Counted from the stretch's first letter, positions 1 to 10,656 are shown. The stretch: 64,000 nucleotides of DNA from Candidula unifasciata (GCA_905116865.2 CAJHNH020001591.1:434001-498000); one strand, 5' to 3'. Notes: a model not told the origin generated them from the letters alone. Made by a program: numbers and translations.

Positions 1-124
1 GCAAGGTGGTCTGCTACCGAATCGCCTACAGCTGGAATTGACCCGGGTAGCTTGAAATAACAAAGTGCGTTTGCAATGCCTAAGCCAGAGATTCTGACAA
101 AATTAAAATAAATGTTAATTGTTA

Positions 125-412
125 TATTACTCTTCTTCTTCAAGCTCACTGGCTGTAAACTCAGCGGAAAGTTCCGGGCGTTTGTCACCTCCCGACTTTG
201 GTCTTGTTCCATAATCTGAGTGGTGCATGCACTCATGCACATCCGTTGCCTTATTTGTAAGCAAACTTTTGGTTTCTTGCCTCTCAGGTGCTCCGACTTC
301 GAAGGATGTCCCCAATAAGTCGACTTCTACGACATGCTTGGGGAGGCAGCAAGTCTATTCTTGTTCCCCCCCCCCCTCTCACAATGGGACCCCAGAACCT
401 ACACAGGGAAAT
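125..412 (-). mobile_element. CxC-peptide repeat copy
   Basis: Copy of the dispersed repeat of about 280 bp that recurs at least ten times here. Read on the - strand it ends in GAA repeats after a stretch encoding FTA(S/G)E followed by glutamates. On the + strand it starts with TTCTTCTTC and CTGTAAACTC. The far end carries the CC-rich and GGAACC(T/C)ACAC(A/G)GGG motif. Frame is largely kept on the - strand (positions 127-315). Family type is unknown. The simple-repeat tail and lack of inverted ends suggest a retroposed element. Confidence 0.6.
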
Positions 413-479
413 TGATATATTAAAAATAAGGAGATAAGATTTTGGAGTTTTGAATCATGGCATGAAATTTTTTCTTAAA

Positions 480-740
480 TCAGAAACTGACAGTACTAAA
501 TGAAGTAGAGTTAGGCTGTGGCCTTACATGATTATTAATGCCATACAGCATGGGCTTGTAGGAGAGACAGTTATAAAGTGAGTTATCTTTACGGCACTCT
601 GGACACATCCATAGGAGCTCAGACTTCCCCTTCAGAGTCCTACGGTTAAAAGTGCTATTCTTATACTGCTTGATAAAGACGACTCTTATGTCCTGTGTGC
701 CTCTCGTACTTGGCTGCAATGATCTTTACTCCCGATTCTT
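480..740 (-). mobile_element. Remnant of LINE C-terminal WxCPxC segment
   Basis: The - strand reads SELLWMCPECRKDN, the same W-x-C-x-x-C signature that ends the frames at 7032-7253, 19487-19726 and about 21960-22010. In the last copy it follows an RNase-H-like GNERADQLAGRA motif. It is probably the 3' end of a non-LTR retrotransposon ORF2. It is short and decayed, so the assignment rests on cross-copy similarity alone. Confidence 0.4.
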
Positions 741-1011
741 GCATTCATAGCACCGATGTGGACTCTCTGCTCCCAAAATAATACAGTCGATATCCGGTTG
801 GGGCAATTACAATGGCAACTAAACCATAAGTATACAACATTCACAGGGACCAAATATGCAGCAAACTGTAGGAGACAGAAGTGCATGCTCTAACTAAATG
901 TAAGACATATAAACATAACATGCCCACTGGTAACCATAAGTAATATCCAGTCACACACGGTGCACTGTTTGTGACTTAAAAAAGATAAATTTAAAAAAAA
1001 CAAAAACTTAC

Positions 1012-1089
1012 CTCTTTCCTTGGCAACTGAGTCAACCTGTCTGAAGTCTTACCCTCGCCTGATGTTGCCGATTCATGACCTTCATCTGC
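1012..1089 (-). CDS. Putative internal exon, unidentified - strand gene
   Basis: A 78-nt open segment (26 codons, phase 0 on both sides). A pyrimidine-rich GTTGTTGTTGTAG acceptor precedes it and a strong GAG/GTAAGT donor follows on the - strand. It begins ADEGHESATSGEG and continues hydrophilic to LPRKE, like a disordered linker. It joins in phase to the exon at 2542-2646. No domain is recognised. Chance pairing of splice-like sites cannot be excluded without transcript data. Confidence 0.45.
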
Positions 1090-1440
1090 CTACAACAACA
1101 ACAAAATCAATATTTTTATTTTTAAAGCTTTTCACAAAATATAAACAAATTCACTCATCTTTATTAGACAAAACAAACTATCACACTTTCTGTAAGTTCC
1201 AAGTACTTTAAAATGTCAAGGAAAGACAACTCCAGCACATCTTGAGAGTTCTCAAGGTATACTTCAGGTACTCTCAAAGAACTTGCACCCTCATAAGAAT
1301 AGCTCTGGGTGCTAAGAACAGACAACCCAGTAGGAATGGGACACGCAAAAGACAATCTCTCATAAAATGTGAGCTATTTGATTCTCTAAAAGGTATATTA
1401 TCTACTTATCTCACACAAAATGTATAATACTTTATTTTAA

Positions 1441-1600
1441 ACTTCTTGTCTTCTTCGCGTTAACCGGCTGTAAACTCGGACGAAAAGTTCTGGTTGTTTG
1501 TCCATCGCTTTTGTTCCAGAACCTGCACATCCGTTTTACAGATCTGGCAGCTGTTGGTTACTTGTCTCTCACGCAGATACTAGTTACCTGAATCTAGGGC
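1441..1600 (-). mobile_element. CxC-peptide repeat, partial copy
   Basis: Begins with CTTGTCTTCTTCGCGTTAAC and CGGCTGTAAACTCGGACG, the reversed tail of the family. It carries the CTGTTGGTTACTTGTCTCTC section and then fades. It lies 40 bp from an oppositely oriented copy, so the pair forms a loose inverted repeat. Confidence 0.55.
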
Positions 1601-1639
1601 AGATGCACTCCAATTTCAAATGAAAGCCTAAAGTTAGTA

Positions 1640-1912
1640 AACTCTCTCCCCGTGTGGGTTCTGGGGCCTCGATTGTGAGGAAAAAGAACACCACTGCCTA
1701 CCCAAAAGCATGACTAATTGGGGAGCTTCTTTTGAAGTCAGAGTGCATCTGCCTGAGAGACAAGGAACCAATAGTCTGCATTCATGTGAATCAGGACTGT
1801 AAAACTGATGCACACGCACACTCAGGTTCTGGAGCAGTACTGAACTTCAGAAGTGGAAAAACAACCAGAACCTACGCCAGAGTGTAAAGGTGGTTTAACG
1901 TGAAGAAGAAGT
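1640..1912 (+). mobile_element. CxC-peptide repeat copy
   Basis: Coding-strand orientation. It starts near CCCGTGTGGGTTCTGGGGCC and passes CTGCCTGAGAGACAAGGAAC. It ends GTGAAGAAGAAG, the GAA-type tail. The peptide frame is broken by indels. Confidence 0.6.
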
Positions 1913-2191
1913 AGACTCTCAGAAATGCTTGCTGAGGAGGCAGTGGCTCTATTCTTGTTTTTACTGTTATCGGGCTCTTGAACCCACAAGGGGATAATAC
2001 AGTACCCCCATTGCTTTTCTGGAAAGTTAGCTCCCGTGAACCAGATTTACTGAACAAAATCTGGGCAATCTGGTAAGAGATTTTCTGGAATCATTTAGAC
2101 CCATTTGATTAGAGTTTCCTTTGAGTTTACAGCATGCCTTGTGAAACTTCTCCTCTGCGCATTTCTGTCCTCACACTCCAGTCAATTGGTC

Positions 2192-2420
2192 CCACCGAGG
2201 TGGAGCGGCTGGATGCTTGCATGCAGATCCAAAGGTTGTAGGTTCAAATCTGAACAGAGCATGACTTTCTTTTAAAAATGACATTGACTTCCAGGTTGAC
2301 CCAGCCTGAAATGGGTAGCGGGTAAAGTCCTGGGAAATGAAGGCGGCCAGCGCAGTGTTGACCACATCACCCACAGTGCCGACTGGTCGATCAAATATAG
2401 GTCTAGCACCATAGTCTGTA
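2192..2420 (+). mobile_element. SINE B/X copy (diverged)
   Basis: A tRNA-like head with a GTAGGTTCAAATCT B-box is followed by body X: CCAGGTTGACCCAGCCTGAA, a reworked GGGTACCAGG, TGTTGACCACATCACCC and a TATAGGTCTAGC-like end. The body is the one shared with the copies at 14402, 25370, 45846 and 58141. Confidence 0.65.
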
Positions 2421-2541
2421 ACTTTGATTTCCTTCTTTCCCATTCATCTTCAAATATTCACAGGGAAAAAAAATAACTGACATAAGATGAACAGAAGAAA
2501 ACAAGATGACCCAAAGAGATAAAAACTAATGTCCTTCCTAC

Positions 2542-2646
2542 CTGTGAAGAGTTTTCAGATCGTGCTGTGTTACTATGTTTCTTCCAATATTCCTGCGCCT
2601 GTTTGGCTTCGAGATCTGCTCTCTTGAAATATTTTCGTTTGGGGTC
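2542..2646 (-). CDS. Putative internal exon, unidentified - strand gene
   Basis: A 105-nt exon (35 codons, phase 0). On the - strand it is bounded by a TTTGTTTGTCTTAG acceptor and a CACAG/GTAGG donor. The peptide starts DPKRKYFKRADLEAKQ and continues AQEYWKKH before a Ser/Asn-rich end. This is a basic, helical-looking segment reminiscent of N-terminal regions of nuclear or splicing-associated proteins, but I do not recognise the family. The next exon downstream on this strand would be 1012-1089, which is in phase. Codon use looks like real coding sequence and no repeat copy is seen elsewhere in the window. Confidence 0.55.
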
Positions 2647-2659
2647 CTAAGACAAACAA

Positions 2660-3360
2660 AGTAACCATTAAATGTATTTTCTTCTTCTCCTTCTTTTCTA
2701 CCAGTTGTAATGTTCTTATTTTCACACGGGGATTCCCTGGGGAATAATGTGAGGGGGAAACCCCGAGATACGACAGAAAAATGGGATAACACAAATACTC
2801 GTAAAAACACAAGGTACTCTATAGGGAACCCAGCACAAGCTTATAGGATTAGAAAAAGGTCTAATCAGACAGTATGTGTTTGCCAGCCAGAGCGAAAGGG
2901 TATATCTGAGACTCAGCGGGAATGTAAAAGTGTATTTGGCGACATGATGAGTTCTGTTCTGAGAGAAGACAACAAGATGACGGCCTGACGACGATCTGAT
3001 CCGAAGTGGCATCCAACCAGTTTCCGATTGCTCAAGAAGTTGAACCATCATGCTTAGAACTGCCGGAGCAACCATGGCGTGTATTCTGAATGTGAGGAAG
3101 AAGGACTGAGATGTAATGAGTGCGAATGAGAGAATACTCCAAGTTGATGTCTGAACAATGACATATTATAATGCAGGACTTGCTAGTTTGTAGTGGACAC
3201 TGACTGGACAAAATGGTATGTGAAATTGTAATAAAGTAAGTTTATTGATATAATGTCTTCTCGTCCCACCTGTGTCTACTTAGAGTGTCAGTCATGTCTT
3301 CAATAAGAACAAACCCCTAGGAACCAGCTAAGACACAGAGGAGACAATATCACATCAGTC
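2660..3360. other. No feature recognised
   Basis: Unique-looking sequence upstream (on the - strand) of the putative exon at 2542-2646. Open frames of 79-117 codons exist on both strands but lack motifs, splice logic or coding bias. This is probably intron. Confidence 0.4.
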
Positions 3361-3370
3361 ATCTCGACAT

Positions 3371-3394
3371 AGTGTGTGTGTGTGTGTGTGTGTG
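3371..3394. repeat. (GT)n microsatellite
   Basis: Twelve GT units, followed by a G-rich CGGGGAGGGGGGAGG stretch. Confidence 0.9.
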
Positions 3395-3629
3395 CGGGGA
3401 GGGGGGAGGATGTCAGTATCTTCTCTATGCTCTAAGATGCAGTGTTGTTTTCATTGGCAGTTCTTGATGCCACTGTCCACCATTCTCATGTGGTCTTCCC
3501 TTGCTCCATGCCAATTATTTCTTCTTCTTTTTCTTCATTCATAGTTAAAAGGTAAGTTGACATGTTGTGATTTACAACTAGGTTGCAATATCTGTGCCTT
3601 TCAGCACACTCCCATCAGATTTTTAGCAA

Positions 3630-3722
3630 ACTCCTAATTAGTCGCCTTTTGTAGCATCCTTGCCAAATGTGGGTCTATTCTCGTGTTTTTCCAAAACAGG
3701 GCTCCAGAACCCACATGGGGAA
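3630..3722 (-). mobile_element. CxC-peptide repeat, 5' fragment
   Basis: Contains CCTAATTAGTCGCCTTTTGT, GTGGGTCTATTCTCG and CAGAACCCACATGGGGA, which match the outer (GGAACCCACA) end of the family. The GAA-tail side is missing. Confidence 0.5.
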
Positions 3723-4049
3723 TTATTTTTTCGGCATGGCTCTCTGTGGCAGCTAACATGAGGACATTCTCATTAGATGACCAAACCATTTCGTCTGTTG
3801 CTCTTTAATTAATGTATGGCTGATTAAAGTCCTTACCTTCATCTAATGCAATGGTCTCCAACCCTTTTCAGCCCCCCCCCCCCCACTCTGAGTATACAAC
3901 AAGACCTCTGAGCTCCATTGAGAATACCGCAAGACCCCCCCAATGAGTATATGGCAAGACCCCCACCCCCCCAATGAGTATATGGCAAGACCTCCACGCC
4001 CCCATAGAGTATATGGCAAGACTCCTACACTAGCTCCCTCCTCCAACAT

Positions 4050-4262
4050 AACGGGGGTCTTCATGGCCAAGTGGTCAAGCCATTTGCCTCTGAAGGTCTG
4101 TGGTTTAATTCACGGCTGCACCGTTCTTTTCACAAGGGCAATTTTTAAGAAGAACGTCACCGGAATTGCAAAGTTCATGCTCTGTGCATGCGGCTACCCA
4201 TTCTGTGGAGAGAGACCGAGCCATATGGGATAAAACACGGTGGAATGAAGTCGAAACCTGCC
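4050..4262 (+). mobile_element. SINE C/Z copy
   Basis: The tRNA-like head has an A-box region GGCCAAGTGGTCAAGCC and a decayed B-box GTGGTTTAATTC. Body Z carries GTTCATGCTCTGTGCATGCG, GGCTACCC, TGTGGAGAGAGACCGAGCCA and TATGGGATAAAAC. The same order recurs at 4610 and 27433. Confidence 0.7.
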
Positions 4263-4609
4263 GACTTTAATCCAACATAACAAAATGTTATTAATTAAAA
4301 AGAGGAGGACAACAAGTTCAGCAACAAGGAAACAGACAGTATGGAGATACGATTTGGTCAGAATATATTCTCAATTTTTAACATGCCTGTGTTTTAATAA
4401 TTAGATTTTTAACTGTAGATTTACCAAATACTTAGGAAAATGAAAAATGTCCTTGGATTTTTGTTTCATAAATAGTTTTAACAAAAATATTTTATTTTTA
4501 AAATGTATAATTAATTTTTTTTTAAAACAATATAATGGATTATCACAAATGCACTCAATTTAAAAATTGCTCGATCCCCTCCCTCTCCTAGGGTCGACCA
4601 CTGATCTAA

Positions 4610-4850
4610 TGCTTTCATTGGGTCTCTGTGGAGAATTTTCAAGTTGTTTGCCTCACACTCTGAGGGTCATGGGTTCGCTGTGCCCTTCAGTTCACAAGTG
4701 CAATTTCTACGGAGATCCCTGGGGATCGTCTACTGAGTTCATGTTTTGTGCAATGCTCTCTGCAGGTGGCTACCCGCTTTGTGGAGAGAGACCAAGCCAT
4801 ATGGGATAAAACCCAGTGCAATGAAGTCAATCCTCTCGACTTCTAACTCC
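4610..4850 (+). mobile_element. SINE C/Z copy
   Basis: Second copy of the family 350 bp downstream in the same orientation. It shares GTTTGCCTCACACTCTGAGG, CGGAGATCCCTGGGGATCGT and GGAGAGAGACCAAGCCATAT with its neighbours. The A-box region is degraded. Confidence 0.7.
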
Positions 4851-5065
4851 ATTTTTAATCATATTTCTACTAAACTAATTGTTACTCCGGCAGCTCTTCT
4901 AAGACATGTTGCTACAATTTTGTACTTGTTAGTCATGCTGTCACAATCAAGGTTAATGCATACTGGGCATTCCTATCAATGCAGCAGCTATTCCAAGTAA
5001 CTTTACTGACTGTTCCTTTAAGAAGTTGGTTATAATGCCTCCTATCTTTTTCATGGTCAGCATCA

Positions 5066-5306
5066 GTGGCTTAGGCATTGCGAATGCGTTTGGTAATCTC
5101 AAGGTGCAGAGTTCTATCACAGCCACAGGTGATTTGGCAGCAGATTCCCCTTGTGTTGGATTCGACAGTGGTTTTGACAGCGGACCATACAGAAAGCAAC
5201 AACGGCAAACTATTGAGCAGAAATTTGCCTAGAAAAACCACAATAGCCCCCACAAAGGCTGGGGATGGTTCTGCAACGTCCTGTAAAGGACACGCAACTA
5301 ACTTTA
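5066..5306 (+). mobile_element. SINE A/Y copy
   Basis: Head A (GTGGCTTAGGCATTGCGAAT) is joined to body Y: ACAGCGGACCATACAGAAAG, TTTGCCTAGAAAAACCAC, GGTTCTGCAACG and TGTAAAGGACACGCAACTAA. Head A is the same head used by A/X SINEs with a different body. The 145-codon frame over it is incidental. Confidence 0.7.
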
Positions 5307-5388
5307 TCATCCCTGTGTCAGTTCCAGGACAGCACTGTAAGAAAAAAATAATCGATACATTGCTCCCCAAACAAGCATGTCAGAGTCA

Positions 5389-5530
5389 ATTCAATCAGCT
5401 AGGAGTGTTCCTTTCGAAATCAAAGTGCATCTGCCTGAGAGGTGGGGAACCAACAGTCTGCAAACAAATAAGTCAGATCTGCTCTGGAACAAGACTAAAG
5501 TACAGAAGTGGATGAACAACTAGAACTTTC
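5389..5530 (+). mobile_element. CxC-peptide repeat, partial copy
   Basis: On the + strand it encodes SKCICLRGGEPTVCKQISQI, the clearest example of the family's cysteine-spaced peptide. It is followed by a decayed version of the usual WxxRT(A/K)VQKW segment. The end is lost before the GAA tail. Confidence 0.6.
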
Positions 5531-5934
5531 TGTGACCACCGGTGAACACAAAGATCAAGAAGATGTCTTCTATTCTAAACTCGAAGATGGCACAGACATG
5601 CTTCACTTCAAGATCAGGCAACTATGTTAGCATAAGAGATATACATATCCATCAGCCTAGTCCATATAGTGTTGTTTGTACTGTATTAGTTGACATAGTC
5701 TATACTCATTTAGTTGTAGGAACGGCCCATGTTTCTTTTTCTACTTCACTTCACTGGCTGTAAACTGGATGACAAGCACTGCACATAAAAATACAATTGT
5801 GCATCACAGCTCCAAGGTCATCATCATCCTTTGGTGCTGTTATATGTCACAATGGGCTCACAGCCCTTTTACCTAGTCCCATGACCTCTGCTAATCCTCC
5901 ATCGTGCTTGATGTGGCCATAGCATTTCAGTTTC
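5531..5934. other. No feature recognised
   Basis: Unique-looking sequence between two repeats. A scrap at about 5740-5780 (TTCACTGGCTGTAAACTGG) resembles the start of the CxC-peptide repeat. No exon-like segment was seen. Confidence 0.35.
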
Positions 5935-5942
5935 CAAAAGTG

Positions 5943-6894
5943 GGCTCTACTCCAAATAACGGTCCCAAATTATCTACACAAAAAGTGAACCCTAACAGAG
6001 CCTCACTGATATCCAAAATTCGCATATTTTTTGCGGCGAATCAACCCGTCAAAAGTAGGATTAATTACGCACTACATTTTCGTGAAACGAAACAGATTTT
6101 TTATGATGATTAAACGGCGGCAAAACTAGGATTAACTACGGACAAAAAAATAGCGACACGCAAGAATACTCCCAAAAGCGCTATCCTACGGCACGGCCTC
6201 AGTTATATGTAAGTTGCAGACCACTTTTTTGCCGACTATAGTGCCACCTCCGAGAGTATCCGAAGGGACTAAACTAGATGGCTGAGACTCACGAGCAGCA
6301 GCTACCACGTCTCCTACAGCTTCCTCCACTGTATTTGCTCGTGAGTCCTAGCCATCTAGTTTAGCCCCTTCCGCGCCGCGCGTAGCGGCGCGGGGGATAC
6401 ACTCGAAGGTGGCACTATAGTCGCCGGAAAAAAGTCATGAGCTATTTCTTCCGTCGTAACTGGCAGCATGGTCGCATTCGCCACGTTCAAGGGGTGATTG
6501 GGATAGTGAAGCGTCATAGTGGCAGATGCTGGTTTGAAGTTGTCCCGAGGCAACATGCGCGTACATTAAAACACGCATTACTGATTATGTATTGCCCGGA
6601 ACGAGAATCGCGACAAGCCGCGTCCTGTTCCCATCTTATTTGGTTGAGTTAGAATGGTGGACAGCCAGAGAGAATAGATATTCGCGCACTGTTTGCAACT
6701 TCTGTGCCGCAATTTTCACATATAAAGGATTTAACTGTCGGTAAGTAGTAGACTTCGCCCTTTTCCTCATACTTTTCGTTCCTGATTTTTTCCGAGCTAG
6801 AACTTTTAATTGTTTGTAGGGCTGGATGTAATGAGGCTCTGTTAGGGTTTACTTACTGCGTAGATAATTTGGGACCATTATTCGGAGTAGAGCC
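5943..6894 (+). mobile_element. Merlin-like DNA transposon relic
   Basis: A 952-bp element with imperfect terminal inverted repeats of about 63 bp (5943-6005 and 6831-6894). The outer ends are GGCTCTACTCC and its reverse complement. It is flanked by a perfect 8-bp duplication CAAAAGTG at 5935-5942 and 6895-6902. Inside, 6450-6600 (+) encodes RRNWQHGRIRHVQGVIGI, then SGRCWFEVVPRQHARTL. That fits the core of an IS1016/Merlin-type DDE transposase (arginine-glycine, W-x-G, then GRC-F-x-V-P). An 8-bp duplication and GG-starting ends also fit Merlin. Only a transposase fragment remains, and a foldback interrupts it on its 5' side. Confidence 0.75.
6226..6437. mobile_element. Foldback/MITE nested in the Merlin-like element
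   Basis: Long inverted repeat. The left arm at 6226-6301 (ACTTTTTTGCC, GACTATAGTGCCACC, TAAACTAGATGGCT, GACTCACGAGCA) returns inverted at 6341-6437. The loop is about 40 bp. The right arm holds an extra GC-only hairpin of about 23 bp (6370-6393, CCGCGCCGC facing GCGGCGCGG) that the left arm lacks. It sits just 5' of the surviving transposase segment. No clean target duplication was found. Confidence 0.65.
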
Positions 6895-7031
6895 CAAAAG
6901 TGTATATCGTTTACCGCTTTATCTATAAGCCAAGCTTTTGTGACGTTCAGATCTTTTGTATAAGATTGTCAACATAATGTTTCTTTTCTTCTTGGTCTAT
7001 GGAGTTCTAAGAATCTTTGAGTTGAGTTGAA

Positions 7032-7253
7032 TCAAGAATTGAAATCACAGCACTCAGGGCATTCCCATGCTTGCTCCATCCTCATCTTCAGCAGCCAGTG
7101 CAGAGTTCCAATACTGCTGGTACCGGTCACAAGCTGGCTACAAGTCCGTCTTGCCTTTTCTCTGAGGGTAGTCAGCCGGCCTGACCCTCTGGTTACACCC
7201 AGGTGCCTCATTTTCTCCAGGCCATAATAATCTTCTTTCTCGACTGATTCCAT
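7032..7253 (-). mobile_element. LINE ORF C-terminal remnant (WxCPxC)
   Basis: The - strand frame reads MRHLGVTRGSGRLTTLREKA, then GTSSIGTLHWLL and AWECPECCDF. It aligns by eye with 19487-19726 (LRDMGVKHGEARLCRLRGRE, STLEWLL, AWVCSMCSD). Together with the 21688 copy these look like the zinc-knuckle end of an RNase-H-bearing non-LTR polyprotein. Confidence 0.55.
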
Positions 7254-8522
7254 TTAGAGTCTTTCTATAGAGTTACCATCTCTATTTTATTTACTGACTT
7301 TAACGACTGCAAGACCATCAAAGATACTATCTCAGTTCACGACTCTCAGGTTTGCATTGTATGTCATGTTGCTACAACAACAGGACAGATGCAATGCTTT
7401 TTAAAATGTTGATATCGTATTTTGAACGTCTATTAAAGTTAGACTTAGTCTACACTGCTGCTGATTATGGAGCCAAGATATTAAAAGTCTGTGACATTTT
7501 TAACTTCATCATTTATTATTATTTGTTTTAAATTATTTTAAATTATACATTTAAAAATAAAATACTTTTTATTGTTATGTTATTAGCGACTACAGTTTCG
7601 GCAATTTGAGGTCTTTTTGGCAATTTCTGTTACCATGGAAACCGTTTGAAACTTGTTTGGGAAATGTCGGCTGGGGTCCTAATCTCTCATGAAATTTTGC
7701 AATTGGTGTGATTTTCACCAGCTATAAATGGCTGAAAACGGCGGGAACCAACCTGATTAACAGCGCATGTCTACGACAGCCGGACGTCCTCTGTTTTTCT
7801 GTTACATCAGTTTGAGTGAAAATAGCGATAAGTGTTCAAAGTTGGCTTTAGGCTTTAAATGTTGCCAGACATGGTAATGCTAGTTATAATTGAATTCTCC
7901 GTCCAATTTTACATTTGTGTATACAATTTCTTTCTTGTCCTGTGGCTGTTTAGATGTACAGTGACAATTTTTCAGGCAATCGCTAATATGTGGTTGTGTC
8001 TGAGAAAAATTGTCTGCCATCTTGTCCAATGAAAACAAAGCAAAAACGAAAGTTGCGCAGTTTGGTTGCGCAGAGAAAACTTCTTGTTTTTCAGACAAGT
8101 TTTAGCAGCTGTTTTTTTTACATCTAATTTCCACAAAAACCTACATATCTCAGCTCAGAAATGACATACAAGCCTAAATGAGGTACCGTTGGAAAGAGAT
8201 TGTTTACAGCTATCTAACTGTGCTGGTTTTATTGGTGTTGAGGGCATTTTAAAAATTTGACTAAAGTACCTAAAATTGTTATTGTATAGTAAACTTACTT
8301 TTTTTACTTTAAACGTACGAATTCAAATTTATTATCACTCAGTATAGAAATGATTAAACGGCGCCATTATATTATTAACCCAAGAAGATCAAACAGGCTG
8401 CAACTTGTATTTTATATAATTATAAAATTAAAACGTACGTTAATCAAATTATTCTCCTGTAACTGACGTTTCTTTCTCTCAATCTCTGCCTTTAGCACGT
8501 CCATCTTGGAGAAAACCGGATG
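7254..8522. other. AT-rich spacer, nothing recognised
   Basis: About 1.27 kb with low coding signal. 7500-7590 is strongly AT-rich. A 72-codon - strand frame at 7880-8098 has no motif. This is the last stretch before the hAT element. Confidence 0.4.
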
Positions 8523-8531
8523 TTGTTTTGC

Positions 8532-10106
8532 CAGGGTTGCCAGATAAAAAACTTCATTTTATGCCAAACTATCACCCAAAATATGCCAGAAAATTGCCAA
8601 ATAAAGTGTAACATTGTACTGACCTCACATCAAAAGCTCTAGATTGAATTCTTCACTGTCATCCTTGCTGGAACCAGTGGAAGATGCAGCATAAACCTTT
8701 TCGAATGTAAAATCTTTAAGCATTTTTTCAGATGGAATGAAGTCTGTGCAACATTTCTTTGATATCAATAGTTCTGCTCAAATTCTGACAACTGCATCAA
8801 GAAAATCCAGTTGTATTTTGTTACTTGCTTGTGATTTAGTTCTCAACTACAGAATTGCTAACGGGCATTATTAAGCAAGTAAGGGCAAAAGTGGCCAACT
8901 ATTTAAATGCCAGGTGTCGAAGTACGCCTATCCAGAAATCGTCCATGTGTGTAGGTAGTCCATCCTTTTTTAATGTAGTTTTTTTTCTTTCCAGTTGACA
9001 ACAATCAGTTTTCTGTACTGTTCTTCTATAATACTGATGTTGTTTTCTGCCAGGTGTAAAAATGGTAGCTCTGAAAACTGTGTCCTTGATATTTGATTTA
9101 AAACTGCCAAAGGGCTCAATTTTGACCAGATTTTGAAATATATTCTCGGTGGGAAGTCTACATGTAATTTGATTGAGAGCTTCCTCTCGGCGATATAATA
9201 TTTTTTATTACGCATAAACATTTAGTTCTATGCAACTGTATGTGTTCCAATGTACCAATGTTCCCTGACCATGCGCTCTCATGATTTCACTTAAATGATC
9301 ATTTGTGCGTATTGCACAATGGCAGGTCGTGCTTACAGCAAGTTGCAACTCTGCTGCCTTTAACTTTATCATTACTTTGCCTAGGAGTTATTGTTGTAAT
9401 AAGCTGTGACTAGCTTTCTGACAAAGTTTTCATCCTGTGTTTTTTTTATTTTTCATGATGTGAAATGCTAGTAATTCTTGGTGCAGCAGTGCACTGACAC
9501 AGTTTACAATATGCTGCCTCTGATCCATCTGAAGATCTTTTGAGCCATGAGTATGTTTTCTCCCAATTACTATTATTATTGCGATTGCTGTCATATGATG
9601 CTTTCCATTTTTTGGGTGACGTGGCCATTGGTAAAAGTAATAAAATCTATCACAGATAGAATTAGGTCTAAATCCTATCTATTTTATGTCCTCAAGTAGT
9701 TTCTGAACATCCTGAATCACTTGGTATCAGTGGTGGGTTTCCTTTTATGTCTCGCATTTATTCTAGTAAATTAACATAAATTACAGAGGTTTATAGCAGT
9801 CACGATCCGTTTAGGAAGACAACAAAACAATAAGAAATGGCGCGAATCTCCTTTAGTCTGTACCAGGACATCACAACAAAGTCTAACTGAAATAAAGATT
9901 TTAACTGTAGGTCTACTTTGCTTTTAATAAATGTGCGTGTTTATAACAGAGGAACCATGAAGAAAATGTGAGCACACCTTGATAAGAAAAGCCAGGAAAA
10001 ACCCAAATATGCCAGAATATGCCAGTTCCTTATCTTATGCCAGTTCAATTTCAAATATGCCAGATTTGTGGAATCTGGCATAAAAAATGCCAATATGGCA
10101 ACCCTG
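8532..10106 (-). mobile_element. hAT DNA transposon relic with BED-finger transposase
   Basis: A 1,575-bp element with terminal inverted repeats opening CAGGGTTGCCA on both ends. It is flanked by TTGTTTTG (8523-8530, then one extra C) and TTGTTTTC (10107-10114), a near-match to the 8-bp hAT duplication. The - strand holds a decayed transposase. N-terminally at about 9628-9446 it reads KTYSWLKRSSDGSEAAYCKL followed by C, a BED zinc-finger-like W...CxxC pattern with HH downstream. A central piece at 9221-8970 includes ISRTQFSELPFLHLAENNIS, followed by a C-terminal acidic scrap near 8650-8715. Frameshifts and deletions make it non-functional. Confidence 0.8.
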
Positions 10107-10446
10107 TTGTTTTCTTTGAAATCAAATCAGCCGCAACATTTTTGTCAAAGAAGTATTTTGACTAAAACAGTCAAGAAGAAAAATAAGAGAATATCAGAGA
10201 CAGATTAGAAAACGAACACTGGTTATAAAAAAATAAGAAATATTTCATCATAGAACTGACTTAAACAAACCAAGTCACCATCTTTTGCTATCACTGCAAA
10301 GTACAGACTCAACAAACGTTCATGTGGCTGGTTCTGCAACAGTAGGTGGTCTATGTATGCATGACAAGCCAAATGTGGTCAATGCCCTTTGGTTAAAAAT
10401 GAACAATGCGAAGGCACGAATAGATCATTATGGTCTGGAGAGAATG

Positions 10447-10578
10447 GTACAGGACTGCACCTGGTACCCACGGCTGGGTCGACCTGGGAGCCAAGGTCAT
10501 TTCTGAAAAAAGTCAGGTACCGACCCACGACCTTCCGATCCGCAGGCGAACGTCTAGCCGCTAGACCACGGCGACTCC
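10447..10578 (-). mobile_element. SINE B/X, truncated copy
   Basis: Head B is well kept on the - strand (GGAGTCGCCGTGGTCTAGCG, then GGCTAGACG and GGTCGTGGGT). It is followed by the start of body X to CTGGTACC. The body X 3' half is absent. An AAT microsatellite abuts the head. Confidence 0.65.
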
Positions 10579-10582
10579 CAAT

Positions 10583-10616
<34 letters not shown>
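10583..10616. repeat. (AAT)n microsatellite
   Basis: About eleven AAT units between two SINE copies. Confidence 0.9.
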
Positions 10617-10656
10617 GAACTTTATTACATATACCAGCTTATGAAACTAAGCAGTT

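Noticed and set aside
5078..5515. 145-codon + frame
   Set aside because: It spans a SINE A/Y copy and part of a CxC-peptide repeat. A chance frame across two elements.
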